DNA of 64,000 bases from Crocosphaera sp. (GTDB lineage: Bacteria; Cyanobacteriota; Cyanobacteriia; Cyanobacteriales; Microcystaceae): positions 37,976-101,975 of the forward strand of contig JASJDN010000010.1 in the NCBI GenBank assembly GCA_030065205.1. Reading direction: 5' to 3'. Positions within the stretch are counted from its first letter, which is position 1, and every line of letters begins with the position of its first letter. The notes below the pieces were generated by a model. It had not been told where the DNA came from. It did no database searches and worked only from the letters and a program-made list of their open reading frames with translations. The translations under genes were made by a program, and so were the position numbers. Positions 27,100 through 36,501 of the stretch are shown here, piece by piece.

Positions 27100-28707
27100 A
27101 TGACTTCAGAAACAACAAAGCCTAAAAAATTTGCTTTAACTACGCCCTTATATTATGTGAACGGGGTTCCCCATATTGGTAGTGCCTATACCACCATTAT
27201 TGCCGATGTCATTGCTCGTTATAAACGATTAACAGGAGTAGAGGTTCTTTTAATTACGGGAACTGACGAACATGGGCAAAAAATACAGAGAACTGCCCAA
27301 GAAAAAGAACTACCCCCTCAAGATCATTGTGATGAGATTGTGGAGAGTTTTAAAGGATTATGGCAAAAACTAGATATTCAGTACGATCGCTTTAGTCGTA
27401 CCACTGCCACCAAACATGAAGCCATTGTTAAAGAATTTTTCGGGCGAGTTTGGGATAACGGAGATATTTATCTAGCCCAACAACAAGGATGGTATTGTGT
27501 TGCTTGTGAAGAATTTAAAGAAAAACGAGAACTATTAGAGAACGGTTGTTGTCCGCTTCACCCTAATAAAAAAGCAGAATGGCGAGACGAAGAAAACTAT
27601 TTCTTCAAATTGTCTCAATATCAGACACAATTAGAAGAACTCTACGAAAACAACCCTCAATTTATCGAACCCGACAGCCGTCGCAACGAAATTCTTAACT
27701 TTGTTAATCAAGGCTTGCAAGACTTTTCCATATCCCGCGTCAATGTCGAGTGGGGTTTTACCATCCCCAACGACCCGAATCATACCATTTATGTGTGGTT
27801 TGATGCGCTTTTGGGCTATGTAACGGCCCTACTCGAACCAGAGGCCGAACCCACCCTAAACAATGCCCTATCCCCTTGGTGGCCGATAAATTTACATTTA
27901 ATTGGTAAAGATATTTTGCGCTTCCATGCCATCTATTGGCCAGCCATGTTAATGTCAGCCAAATTACCTTTGCCGGAGAAAGTTTTTGGTCATGGTTTTT
28001 TAACAAAAGACGGGCAGAAAATGGGCAAAAGCCTCGGAAACACATTAGATCCCTTTGCATTAGTGGATAAATATGGGGCAGACGCGGTGCGCTACTATTT
28101 CTTAAAAGAGATAGAATGTGGAAAAGATGGGGACTTTAACGAAACTCGTTTTGTTAATATTCTCAATGCCGATCTGGCTAATGATTTAGGGAATTTGCTC
28201 AACCGAACCTTAGGAATGACCCAAAAATATTGTCAAGGGTCATTGCCGACGATCACAGCAGCAGAATTACCTCAAGAACATCCCCTAAAAATCATAGGCT
28301 TAACTCTAGGGGAAAAGGTAATAAAAGCCTATGAAACCCTCAAATTCAATGAGGGATGTGAGGAGATTTTAACCTTAATCCGAGCAGGGAATAAATTCAT
28401 CGATGAACAAGCCCCCTGGCGTTTGTTTAAAGAAGGAAAACAGGACGAAGTAGAAAAGATTTTGTATGGAGTGTTAGAATCAGTGCGTCTGGCTGCTTAT
28501 TTATTAGCTCCTATTATTCCTAACCTGAGTAGCAAAATCTATCAACAACTTGGTTTTTCGGTAGACTTTAATCATAACGATGGACTAAATGAAGTTATTC
28601 CTTTCACTCACCATAGTCAATGGGGGAAACTGGCGGTGAATCAAAACCTGAACAAACCTCAGCCCATTTTTGCTAAACTCGATCTTCCCTCAGAAGACAA
28701 CCCTTAA
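27100..28707 (+). CDS. metG: Methionyl-tRNA synthetase
   Basis: The 535-residue class I synthetase charges tRNA-Met. The HIGH-like motif is VPHIGSAY (residues 23-30) and the KMSKS-like loop is QKMGKSLGN (about 306). A zinc-type CVACEEF...CCPLH knuckle lies near residues 130-165. The C-terminal oligomerisation/tRNA-binding domain found in longer MetRS is absent, which is normal for a cyanobacterial MetRS of this size. The anticodon-binding domain follows the catalytic core. Start is the ATG at 27100. Confidence 0.96.
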   Translation: MTSETTKPKKFALTTPLYYVNGVPHIGSAYTTIIADVIARYKRLTGVEVLLITGTDEHGQKIQRTAQEKELPPQDHCDEIVESFKGLWQKLDIQYDRFSRTTATKHEAIVKEFFGRVWDNGDIYLAQQQGWYCVACEEFKEKRELLENGCCPLHPNKKAEWRDEENYFFKLSQYQTQLEELYENNPQFIEPDSRRNEILNFVNQGLQDFSISRVNVEWGFTIPNDPNHTIYVWFDALLGYVTALLEPEAEPTLNNALSPWWPINLHLIGKDILRFHAIYWPAMLMSAKLPLPEKVFGHGFLTKDGQKMGKSLGNTLDPFALVDKYGADAVRYYFLKEIECGKDGDFNETRFVNILNADLANDLGNLLNRTLGMTQKYCQGSLPTITAAELPQEHPLKIIGLTLGEKVIKAYETLKFNEGCEEILTLIRAGNKFIDEQAPWRLFKEGKQDEVEKILYGVLESVRLAAYLLAPIIPNLSSKIYQQLGFSVDFNHNDGLNEVIPFTHHSQWGKLAVNQNLNKPQPIFAKLDLPSEDNP

Positions 28708-28763
28708 AACTGAAAAAATTAACATTTTTTCTATTTTTGTATTGAAAACAACCTCTATTTACG

Positions 28764-29441
28764 ATGAAATACAAACCCGAACTCACAAACAATTTTCATA
28801 CCCCGTCCTTTTTTGACGAGCAACGAGGCTTAACAACAATGTATGATGACTTTGAAGATGATTCAATCTTTTCTCCAGAACAAATCTTAGAAAATCGAGG
28901 TAGAGTGGCTATTTTTATCGATGGCTCCAATCTATTTTATGCTGCCTTACAATTAGGTATTGAAATTGACTATACTAAATTGCTTTATCGTTTAACGGAA
29001 GGCTCTCGCCTCTTAAGGGCTTTTTTCTATACTGGAGTCGATCGCACTAACGAAAAACAACAAGGGTTCTTATTGTGGATGAGACGTAACGGTTATCGGG
29101 TCATTGCTAAAGACTTAGTACAGTTACCCGATGGGTCAAAAAAAGCCAATTTAGATGTAGAAATCGCTGTAGACTTGATGGCGTTGGTCGGGTCTTATGA
29201 TACAGCCATTATTGTCAGTGGCGATGGAGATTTAGCTTATGCGGCTGACTCGGTCAGTTATCGCGGGGCCCGCATCGAAGTAGTCAGTTTGCGATCGATG
29301 ACCAGCGATAGTTTAATCAATGTCGCTGATCGCTACATCGATCTCGATCAGATTAAAGAGGATATTCAGAAAAGCCCCAAGCCTAATCCATCCTACAACA
29401 GTTATTCTGGCGTAGGGATGCTCGAACACAACAAACCCTAA
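28764..29441 (+). CDS. LabA-like NYN domain protein
   Basis: The 225-residue protein contains an NYN (PIN-like nuclease) domain: VAIFIDGSNLFYAALQLG (about 48-65), KANLDVEIAVDLMALVG and IIVSGDGDLAYAADSV carry the aspartates of the active site. The overall pattern matches LabA, a cyanobacterial protein linked to negative feedback of circadian output through KaiC, and its plant-like relatives. Whether this copy is the clock factor or a paralogue cannot be told from sequence. It follows metG by 57 bases, so co-transcription is possible. A short unstructured tail ends the protein. Confidence 0.82.
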   Translation: MKYKPELTNNFHTPSFFDEQRGLTTMYDDFEDDSIFSPEQILENRGRVAIFIDGSNLFYAALQLGIEIDYTKLLYRLTEGSRLLRAFFYTGVDRTNEKQQGFLLWMRRNGYRVIAKDLVQLPDGSKKANLDVEIAVDLMALVGSYDTAIIVSGDGDLAYAADSVSYRGARIEVVSLRSMTSDSLINVADRYIDLDQIKEDIQKSPKPNPSYNSYSGVGMLEHNKP

Positions 29442-29541
29442 AGAAAAAGGACCAGAAGTATAGGGAGTGCAAAAACAATAGTAACATCCTTCTGTGCTAA
29501 CTGCTAAGTAGTATAGCGCGGTCTTCCTGACTCACGACTGA

Positions 29542-29578
29542 AAGAAAAAAGCGATCGCCTATCATAAAGCGATCGCTT
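29542..29578 (-). terminator. Rho-independent terminator built on HIP1 sequences
   Basis: AAGCGATCGC (29549-29558) pairs perfectly with GCGATCGCTT (29569-29578); on the minus strand a run of six T follows. The stem arms are two HIP1 octamers. It would end transcripts of the minus-strand operon starting at 31095. Confidence 0.7.
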
Positions 29579-29594
29579 CTAACCAATGAAGCCT

Positions 29595-29619
29595 CACCCA
29601 CCTGAAAACGAGGTGGGTG
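29595..29619. terminator. Hairpin between convergent genes
   Basis: CACCCACCT (29595-29603) and AGGTGGGTG (29611-29619) form a nine-base perfect stem with a seven-base loop, between labA-like and the lipoprotein gene. No clear U-tract on the plus strand. Confidence 0.5.
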
Positions 29620-29644
29620 TGTCTTATGCTATCGTGTGAGAGGT

Positions 29645-30499
29645 TCAACGTCTCCGTCTTACACTACGGGAACGGGAACCACGACTACTCCCAAACCCTG
29701 ATGGTCTTTTAACGTTAGAGCGAGTGTTCCCACTACTGTCTAAGCGACTGGAACCAAACCCAGACCCACTGGACTTTGTAGCATTAGAAGAGGGGGTTTT
29801 GCTGGTGGTGGTGGAACGAGAAGAAGATCGGTTGAGATTACCAGTCGTTCGTAAGGTTTGACGATTTTTCACAGCCGGTGGGGGTGCGTTATACTTGCTT
29901 TGATAGCGTTCACTGGCTTGAGTGTAAGTATTGCCATAACCACCATAACCAGTCATTACGCCTCCAGGTTGGTACATAGGAGGAACATAGTATTGTGGCC
30001 TAAACAATAAACTTCCCAACGCTTGACCCGCTAAAGCACCGGCAAACGGGGACCAAAAATTAGACTCACGACGCACAACAACGGTTTGGGGTTGTCCGGT
30101 TTGGGGGTTAGGTTGGGTTTCGGTGACGGTGTGAACGTACTCGATTTTAAAATCTTCGGTGAGGTACATCACGGCTTCCTCTCCCGTCACGTTTAGATAG
30201 GTACTTTCCCCTTTTTCTATTTCCTCGGGGGTTAGTCTGGCCATTTGCAGGTTTTGAGTCTTATAAATGGGGGGTTTTCCTGCGGGGGTATTCAATAACA
30301 TGACGGTGTAAGTCCCGTCAGCATCGTTATATTCTGCTTGTTGAACGGGATAACGTCCCTCTGTGACTTGGTTGGGAGGGGTGAAGGTGGTGTTATTGGT
30401 TTGAGGGGAAGAAGATTGAGTGGAGGTTGGAGAACTACAAGCAACGGTGGTCCAACATAGGGTGATGGATAAGAAAATGGCTAATAATTGACGCATCAT
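29645..30499 (-). CDS. Putative lipoprotein with Ser/Arg-rich tail
   Basis: The 284-residue product has a signal peptide with a lipobox-like CWTTVACSS ending at about Cys21. The N-terminal third is a beta-rich region (YPVQQAEYNDADGTYTVML), followed by a Gly/Tyr segment (PPMYQPGGVMTGYGGYG) that looks flexible, and a C-terminal 80 residues made of S, G, T, R and K ending SRSRSVRRRR. A lipid-anchored outer-face protein with a basic, nucleic-acid- or polymer-binding tail is plausible. I do not recognise a family. It overlaps the upstream DUF1517-like gene by four bases, showing translational coupling. Confidence 0.65.
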   Translation of the reverse strand: MMRQLLAIFLSITLCWTTVACSSPTSTQSSSPQTNNTTFTPPNQVTEGRYPVQQAEYNDADGTYTVMLLNTPAGKPPIYKTQNLQMARLTPEEIEKGESTYLNVTGEEAVMYLTEDFKIEYVHTVTETQPNPQTGQPQTVVVRRESNFWSPFAGALAGQALGSLLFRPQYYVPPMYQPGGVMTGYGGYGNTYTQASERYQSKYNAPPPAVKNRQTLRTTGNLNRSSSRSTTTSKTPSSNATKSSGSGFGSSRLDSSGNTRSNVKRPSGFGSSRGSRSRSVRRRR

Positions 30500-31095
30500 A
30501 AGGGTATGAGTTCAGAAAAATTGAGTAATAATTGATCGTTGGTGAGTTCGTCGCCAAACTGCGCGGGAGAGTAGTGAATTTGTATGGCTTCTAACCGATG
30601 GTTATAGTGAAGGTTGATTAAGGCTTTTAATCCATATTCTAACGCTTCTCTATCGGCCAAATTGGTTTCTAAGTCCGGTTCTTCTCCAGTCAACGCGACG
30701 GTGATCATCACCACCAAGTTACGAGTGACAGGGAAGGTAATGGGGGTGTTTTCATCTTCTTCTGAGAGGGGTATTTCGCTTAAGTAGCGTTGGGCCGAGT
30801 CGGTGAATAATTCGGTAAAATAGTCCCCCGCGTCTCCCTCCTGCCAAAAAAAGTCCCCCTCATTGGCAGCAGATTGCCAGTAGAGGTTCATTTGCAGAAG
30901 ATTTTGACAAATTTGAACTAAACCTTCTCCAATCACCTCTAAATCCCCTTCTGCGTCTATCGCTTCTCTTGCTGCGCGGTTGAGGACTCCTAATAAGGGA
31001 GCAATGTCATCTCCTGCAAGATGCACAAAGATGCGACAAACCACATAACGGGTTTTTCCAGTGAATTTGTTTAGGCGATCGCGCCAAGCACTCAT
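30496..31095 (-). CDS. DUF1517-like protein
   Basis: The 199-residue acidic protein contains the pattern of DUF1517, a cyanobacterial/plant family: YVVCRIFVHLAGDDIAP and VTRNLVVMITVALTGEEP, ending NDQLLLNFSELIPL, the typical LTxDELxxxYPELxxL close. The N-terminal membrane segment common in other DUF1517 proteins is absent. Function unknown. Its stop overlaps the start of the downstream lipoprotein gene, so the two form a coupled pair. Confidence 0.65.
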   Translation of the reverse strand: MSAWRDRLNKFTGKTRYVVCRIFVHLAGDDIAPLLGVLNRAAREAIDAEGDLEVIGEGLVQICQNLLQMNLYWQSAANEGDFFWQEGDAGDYFTELFTDSAQRYLSEIPLSEEDENTPITFPVTRNLVVMITVALTGEEPDLETNLADREALEYGLKALINLHYNHRLEAIQIHYSPAQFGDELTNDQLLLNFSELIPL

Positions 31096-31176
31096 GGGTT
31101 ATTCTTAAGACGCTTTATATGATTGACTTCGTTTTTTAGCCTATCATTTTTGTTGTTTTGATAACAAGTTATTTGA

Positions 31177-32736
31177 TTATTCTTGATCGATTTCTGTGAT
31201 TCCTGCTGCTGCTAATGCTTCTAAAAACTGGGGTTCTGAGAGTTGAGCAATGCCTAATTTTTGTGCTTTTTTCAGCTTATCTCCTGGGTTTTTCCCCACA
31301 ACAACGTAATGGGTTTTAGAACTAGGAGAACTGGTTAAAGTCCCTCCTGCTTGCTGGACTAAGGATTTGGCTGTTTCTCGGTTCATACTGTCGAGACTTC
31401 CAACAACGACTAACTTTTTAGCTTCTAACATAATTTCATTTTTTACTTTTTCTTTTGTTTCTTCTTCTTTTTTTTTCTCTTCTTTTTTAGATTGTGTTTC
31501 TACTGTTTCTTTTTCCTCTTTTACATCAGGAATAGTTTCTGCTTTCTTGAATTCTTCTTTTTCTTTAGTAATCTTATCAATTTCTTGTCTTAGTTTAGTT
31601 TCGACTTTTTCTTTTTCCTGTTTGACTGTTTCTAGTTCCTTTTCTAATTTAGTAATTGTTTCCCCTTGACTTTCAACTTCTTGTTCGAGTTTTTCTCTCT
31701 CTTTGGCAATTTTCTTGCTCTCTTCTTTCTCTTTCTGCAAGCTGTTATTATCTTTCTCTAAAGTTTTCAGTTGCTTTTCTAAAGATTCTTTCTCCTTAGT
31801 AATAGATTTAACTTGCTGTTGCAGTTCTTTTTCTAAACTATTTTTCTCCTGAGATAAACTTTCGAGTTGATTTTCTAAAGAGATAACAGTGTCTTGTTGT
31901 TGGGTTAAATTCTTTTCTAAAGCTTCTTTTTCTTTAGTAATAGATTTAACTTGCTGTTGCAGTTCTTTTTCTGAACTGTTTTTCTCCTGAGATAAACTTT
32001 CGAGTTGCTTTTCTAAAGAGATAACAGTGTCTTGTTGTTGCGTTAAACTCTTTTCTAAAGATTCTTTTTCCTTAGTAATAGATTTAACTTGCCCTTGCAA
32101 TTCTTTTTCTAAACTATGTTTTTCCTGAGATAAACTTTCGAGTTGCTTTTCTAAAGAGGTAATCGTTTCTTGTTGTTGGGTTAAACTCTTTTCTAATTCT
32201 TTTCTTTTACTTATTACAGCGTTTAACTCTTGATTTAAAGTATTATTGTTTTGAGTGGCTTCTTTTAGCTGATTATTAACTTTATTTTGCTCTGTTTTGA
32301 CAGTTTCTAATTCTTTCTCAAGATTAGATAAATCTTTTTTATAAGTTGCTTCTAACTGTTCTTTTTGTTGCTCTAAGGATTGATTTTTTTGTTGAGCTAC
32401 AGTTGCTTTATCTTGTTCTTGTCTAATGGTTTTTGATAAATTATTTTTCTCATCATGCAGTTGACTAATATTTTCTTGTAACTCTGTCACTTGTTGCTTG
32501 ATATTAGTATAATCTTGTTGTAAATAGTCATTTTTTTCCTTCAATTCTTGATTAATATCATCAAGATTCTGTAATTTTTCTCTCAGATTTTCTTTTTCTT
32601 GAGTTAACTCTTGTTGTTGAGTCAATAAGGTTGCTTCTCGTTGAAGACGACTGTTACGAAGCTGTCGATAGTTGATACCAGAAGCTCCTAAAACCAGTAT
32701 TAATGTACCAATTTCGTAAAACAGTGGGTTCATCAT
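31177..32736 (-). CDS. Membrane-anchored coiled-coil protein with C-terminal BRCT domain
   Basis: The 519-residue protein has an N-terminal hydrophobic anchor (FYEIGTLILVLGASGI, 5-20), then about 390 residues of heptad-type coiled coil rich in K, E, Q and L, and a C-terminal BRCT domain from about 440 (KLVVVGSLDSMNRETAK, LTSSPSSKTHYVVVG, KLGIAQLSEPQFLEAL). BRCT domains bind phosphopeptides, DNA or each other and are usually found in NAD-dependent ligase; here ligase domains are absent. Residues about 160-340 are built from 46-residue repeats. The result looks like a tethered filament or spacer presenting BRCT. Function inferred only; upstream of the DUF1517 operon but 82 bases from it. Confidence 0.8.
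   Translation of the reverse strand: MMNPLFYEIGTLILVLGASGINYRQLRNSRLQREATLLTQQQELTQEKENLREKLQNLDDINQELKEKNDYLQQDYTNIKQQVTELQENISQLHDEKNNLSKTIRQEQDKATVAQQKNQSLEQQKEQLEATYKKDLSNLEKELETVKTEQNKVNNQLKEATQNNNTLNQELNAVISKRKELEKSLTQQQETITSLEKQLESLSQEKHSLEKELQGQVKSITKEKESLEKSLTQQQDTVISLEKQLESLSQEKNSSEKELQQQVKSITKEKEALEKNLTQQQDTVISLENQLESLSQEKNSLEKELQQQVKSITKEKESLEKQLKTLEKDNNSLQKEKEESKKIAKEREKLEQEVESQGETITKLEKELETVKQEKEKVETKLRQEIDKITKEKEEFKKAETIPDVKEEKETVETQSKKEEKKKEEETKEKVKNEIMLEAKKLVVVGSLDSMNRETAKSLVQQAGGTLTSSPSSKTHYVVVGKNPGDKLKKAQKLGIAQLSEPQFLEALAAAGITEIDQE
31780..32200 (-). repeat. 138-bp tandem repeats within the coiled-coil/BRCT gene
   Basis: The segment TAATAGATTTAAC recurs at about 31800, 31939 and 32077, a period of 138 bases (46 codons), and flanking sequence repeats with it. 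Copies are nearly identical at DNA level, so they are probably recent expansions or homogenised. Confidence 0.85.
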
Positions 32737-32937
32737 ATATATGTCTCCTACTAAAAAAACAGCAACTAGCCAGTTCCAGTGTCGAGCGTTTGTAGCGTCC
32801 TAGCTGCAATCAAGACTGTACCATACTCCTATTTATATCAGGACGCGATCGCCTTTTGTGATATTTCTTCTTAAATCTTACAAATCTTAATGTCTTCCTA
32901 ACCTTGCTGCCATCAATTGTATCCTCTTAAAATTTCT

Positions 32938-33064
32938 TTACACTTTATGTTCATCTTAAAATGGTAGGGTAAGCAAACTTTTTTATTCTACAGATAGTCT
33001 AGATTTATCTCTGATTTGCTCACCCCACAAAACTGGATTTTAATGTTCGCGTAACAGAGACTCT
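32938..33064 (-). repeat. MITE-like repeat, copy C with an inverted core
   Basis: Read on the minus strand, it begins AGAGTCTCTGTTACGCGAAC and shares ACATTAAAA-CCAGTTTTGT with copies A and B. The internal part (AAATCAGAGATAAAT ... TAGAATAAAA) is the reverse complement, with divergence, of the corresponding region in A and B, so the core has flipped between its GGGCAAA/TTTGCCC arms. It lies in the 344-base spacer between the BRCT gene and glyQ, which has no other feature. Confidence 0.6.
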
Positions 33065-33080
33065 TTAATTAATATCTAGA

Positions 33081-33956
33081 TTATGATTTTTGCAAAGGAA
33101 AATTTAATCGTTCCCTCTGCTGTAGATACAAGTTAGCCACTTCTCGGGCTAAATTACGAATACGACCAATATAACGGGTTCTTTCTGCTACAGCAATGAC
33201 TCCCCTTGCGTCTAATAAGTTGAATGAATGAGAGCATTTTAAAACATAATCTAACCCAGGAAAAACCAACCCACGAGCAATCAGTTGTTTCGCTTCTTGT
33301 TCGTATAAAGCAAACAATTTGAACAATAAATCTGCATCAGAAGCTTCAAAATTATAAGTACATTGTTCCACTTCACTTTGCAAGAAAATATCTCCATAAT
33401 TTATCTGATCGTTCCACTGGATTTTAGTAATAGCTTCTACTTCTTGGAGATACATAGCTAATCTTTCTAAACCATAGGTAATCTCAATAGAAACGGGACG
33501 ACAATCAATACCCCCACATTGCTGAAAGTAAGTAAACTGAGTAATTTCCATCCCATCTAACCATACTTCCCAACCCACGCCCCAAGCACCTAAAGTGGGA
33601 GATTCCCAGTTATCTTCTACAAAACGAATATCATGATCTTCGGGTTTAATACCTAATGATCTTAATGAGTCCAAATAAATTTCTTGAATGTTATCAGGAG
33701 ACGGTTTAATTAATACTTGATATTGAAAATAATGCTGAAATCGATTAGGATTTTCTCCATAACGCCCATCAGTAGGACGACGACAGGGTTCTACATAAGC
33801 AACGGACCAGGGTTCAGGTCCTATTGCTCTGAGAAATGTATGGGGACTCATGGTACCTGCCCCTTTTTCAGTATCATAAGGTTGAACGATTAAACATCCA
33901 CGATCACTCCAAAATTCGTTGAGTTGAGCAATAATTTTCTGGAAATTAATAGACAC
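33081..33956 (-). CDS. glyQ: Glycyl-tRNA synthetase alpha chain
   Basis: The 291-residue protein is the catalytic alpha subunit of tetrameric bacterial GlyRS. Typical blocks: [38 protein letters not shown] (class II motif 1/2 region), [17 protein letters not shown] and [17 protein letters not shown]. No glyS (beta) gene lies beside it, in keeping with the usual scattering of these genes in cyanobacteria. Complete and of normal size. Confidence 0.97.
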   Translation of the reverse strand: MSINFQKIIAQLNEFWSDRGCLIVQPYDTEKGAGTMSPHTFLRAIGPEPWSVAYVEPCRRPTDGRYGENPNRFQHYFQYQVLIKPSPDNIQEIYLDSLRSLGIKPEDHDIRFVEDNWESPTLGAWGVGWEVWLDGMEITQFTYFQQCGGIDCRPVSIEITYGLERLAMYLQEVEAITKIQWNDQINYGDIFLQSEVEQCTYNFEASDADLLFKLFALYEQEAKQLIARGLVFPGLDYVLKCSHSFNLLDARGVIAVAERTRYIGRIRNLAREVANLYLQQRERLNFPLQKS

Positions 33957-34180
33957 TTTTTTTTGATTTCCCTAACTAGTTTAATGAGTCACTTTAGTTT
34001 TGCTTATTATAGCAAATCAGGTTCCATTTTTGTTTGATTATATCTTTTTTTAAGAATAGTTCATTATTGTTATGGTTGAAAAATTATCAAGAAAAATAAA
34101 GTTTCACAAAAGTTTTCGGGGTGAGGAGAGATGTTTAAGTTAACCTAAAAAGTAGATGGAATAATTAAGCATAAAACTGA

Positions 34181-36319
34181 ATGAAATTTTTTAGTCGATT
34201 AAGCATTCAATCCAAACTAATGTTAATGTTACTAGCTGTCAGCATTGCATCTATTTTAATTATTAGTTATGTGGGATATACCAGTGGGAAAGAAGCAATT
34301 TTGGAAAACATATATTATCAAATTACAGAATTAAGAAATTCTCGTGCTAGACAAGTTCAATCTTATTTTAACTATGTTCAAAATCAAGCCATTACTTTAG
34401 CCGAAGATCCCACAGTCATTGAAGCAATGGAGTCTTTAACTGATGGTTTTAATCAATTGGAAAGTCAAGCAGCTTCACCTAATATGGTTTCTGATCTTTG
34501 GCGATTTTATGAACAAGAATTTATTCCCCGACTACAAACAAATGTAGATGGAAATCCAACCGTCTTAACCTATTTTCCGAAACATAACATTGCCCGTTAT
34601 TTACAATATTATTATTTGGTAAAAAATCCTTACGATTTATACAACAAAAGTCGTTTAGACATGGCTAAAGATGGTAGTGAATACAGTAAAAATCATCAAA
34701 AATTTCATAACTTTTTTCGCTCAATTACCACTAGATTTGATTACAATAATCTATTTCTAGTAGATAGTGAAACAGGAAATATTGTGTATAGTGTCCATAA
34801 AGATACAGGGTTTGCTACCAGTTTTAAAGATGGTCCCTATGCTTATAGTGGAGCCGCAAGTCTCTTTGAAACTTTACAAAATAATCGAGAACGAGGAGCT
34901 TTTGAAGTCATTGATTTTAGCTCTTTTCGTCCTAGTTATGGTCAACCTGTTGCTTTTATTGGTAGTCCAATTTTTCAACAATCAAATTTAATTGGAATTC
35001 TCTTACTTCAGTTACCTGTTGATGAAATAAATCGCATTATGACAGGAAATTTTCAATGGAAAAAAGACGGACTTGGTAAAACGGGAGAAACTATTTTGGT
35101 AGGTTCTGATTATTTAATGCGTTCTCAGTCTCGTTTCTTAGTTGAAAATCCCGATAACTATTTCAAAGAATTAGAAAAGCAAAAAGTTTCTGATAGAATT
35201 ATTCAGAGAATAAAAGCGAATAATAGCCCAATCTTATTACAAGAAATTAAGACAAATTCTATTGAAAAATCTTTGCAAGGTGAAGAAGGATTAGGAGTTT
35301 TAGATGATTATCGTGGTGTTTCTTCTCTCGTTGCTTATGCGCCTTTAAAATTAGCTGATAGTTTAGATTGGGTGATTTTATCAAAAATTTATGTGAGTGA
35401 AGCCTTCGAGCCGATACAAATTTTTGGTAAAAGAGTGTTGGTAACGACTGCAATTTTAGTTCCTATTGTTACCATTTTATCTTTGTTTCTTTCCCGTCGT
35501 TTAGTGATGCCAATTTACCGATTAATTTCGGGGGCTAAAAAAATTACATCAGGGGAAACTAACGTTGTGGTAACGGTTCCATCTGATGATGAATTCTGTC
35601 AACTTGCTGGTGCATTTAATCGCATGGCTAGAACCATTGATGAGGAAAAAAAAGCCCTAGAAGAACAAATTAGAAAAAATGATGCCCTACTCTTAAAAAC
35701 CCTTCCTGCACCCATTGTCAAACGCTTAAAGCAAGGAGAAGAAAAAATTGCCGATAAATTTCCCCATGTAACCGTATTATCAGCCAATATTGTTGGGTTT
35801 GATGAGGAATGTGATCTCATGAGTGCAGAGGAAGCAGTGGGACTTTTAAACGATATTGTGAGTGCTTTTGATGACGCAGCGCAACGTCATGATGTAGAAA
35901 AAATTAGCACCGTTGGCACATCTTATTTAGCTGCTAGTGGCTTGTTTGTGCCGAGATTAGATCGGGATAAAGCTGTGATCGAGTTAGGGCTAGAAATGCT
36001 GAGAATTGTAAGGGCGTTTAGTCAAGAAAAACACCTCAACTTTGAGATTAGGATTGGAATTTATTCAGGAGAAGTCATTGGTGGATTATTAGGAAAACAA
36101 AAATTTATTTATAATTTGATGGGAAATACCGCTAAAATTGCTCGATTTTTAATGATTGTCAATTCTGTAGAGGGTAAGCCCAATTCTATCTTAATTAGTC
36201 AAAATTTATACGAACCATTACAGGAATTTTATCAATTTTCTAAGATGGGAGAAATGGATATTCCTGGACAGGGTAAAATGGCAGTATGGTTATTAAGGGA
36301 GGGCGGCCATAAAAAATAG
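34181..36319 (+). CDS. Cache-HAMP-cyclase homology protein with degenerate catalytic site
   Basis: The 712-residue protein has TM1 near residues 13-33, a dCache-like extracellular sensor domain to about 410, TM2 near 418-440 (LVTTAILVPIVTILSLFL), a HAMP linker and a class III nucleotide cyclase homology domain from about 535. Active-site residues look lost: the first metal aspartate (normally FADIVGF) is Asn in LSANIVGFDEE, the second (TIGDAYM) is replaced in TVGTSYLAAS, and the substrate/transition-state pair of GDTVNxASR reads GNTAKIARF. The fold is intact, so this is a probable pseudo-cyclase that could sense a ligand and act as regulator or partner. It may otherwise bind nucleotides without cyclising. 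Confidence 0.85.
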   Translation: MKFFSRLSIQSKLMLMLLAVSIASILIISYVGYTSGKEAILENIYYQITELRNSRARQVQSYFNYVQNQAITLAEDPTVIEAMESLTDGFNQLESQAASPNMVSDLWRFYEQEFIPRLQTNVDGNPTVLTYFPKHNIARYLQYYYLVKNPYDLYNKSRLDMAKDGSEYSKNHQKFHNFFRSITTRFDYNNLFLVDSETGNIVYSVHKDTGFATSFKDGPYAYSGAASLFETLQNNRERGAFEVIDFSSFRPSYGQPVAFIGSPIFQQSNLIGILLLQLPVDEINRIMTGNFQWKKDGLGKTGETILVGSDYLMRSQSRFLVENPDNYFKELEKQKVSDRIIQRIKANNSPILLQEIKTNSIEKSLQGEEGLGVLDDYRGVSSLVAYAPLKLADSLDWVILSKIYVSEAFEPIQIFGKRVLVTTAILVPIVTILSLFLSRRLVMPIYRLISGAKKITSGETNVVVTVPSDDEFCQLAGAFNRMARTIDEEKKALEEQIRKNDALLLKTLPAPIVKRLKQGEEKIADKFPHVTVLSANIVGFDEECDLMSAEEAVGLLNDIVSAFDDAAQRHDVEKISTVGTSYLAASGLFVPRLDRDKAVIELGLEMLRIVRAFSQEKHLNFEIRIGIYSGEVIGGLLGKQKFIYNLMGNTAKIARFLMIVNSVEGKPNSILISQNLYEPLQEFYQFSKMGEMDIPGQGKMAVWLLREGGHKK

Positions 36320-36501
36320 AAAAATGAACTTTCTCTGGGTTCTCCTGTCCCCTCATCTCTCCGTCAAACTCAAAGAAAAATGTGTCTGCACAAATCAGAT
36401 ACTCCCAATAAGCCTGTTAATTTGTTACAATTTCGGCACAATAGAAATAGACTTATCCATTGCTTAAAGCAATCAATACCATTCACATTTTAGTTTGTCT
36501 C

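Noticed and set aside
31780..32200. Evenly spaced direct repeats that might look like a CRISPR array
   Set aside because: The repeats are 138 bp, multiples of three, in frame, and encode a continuing coiled coil; there are no variable spacers of uniform length and no cas genes.
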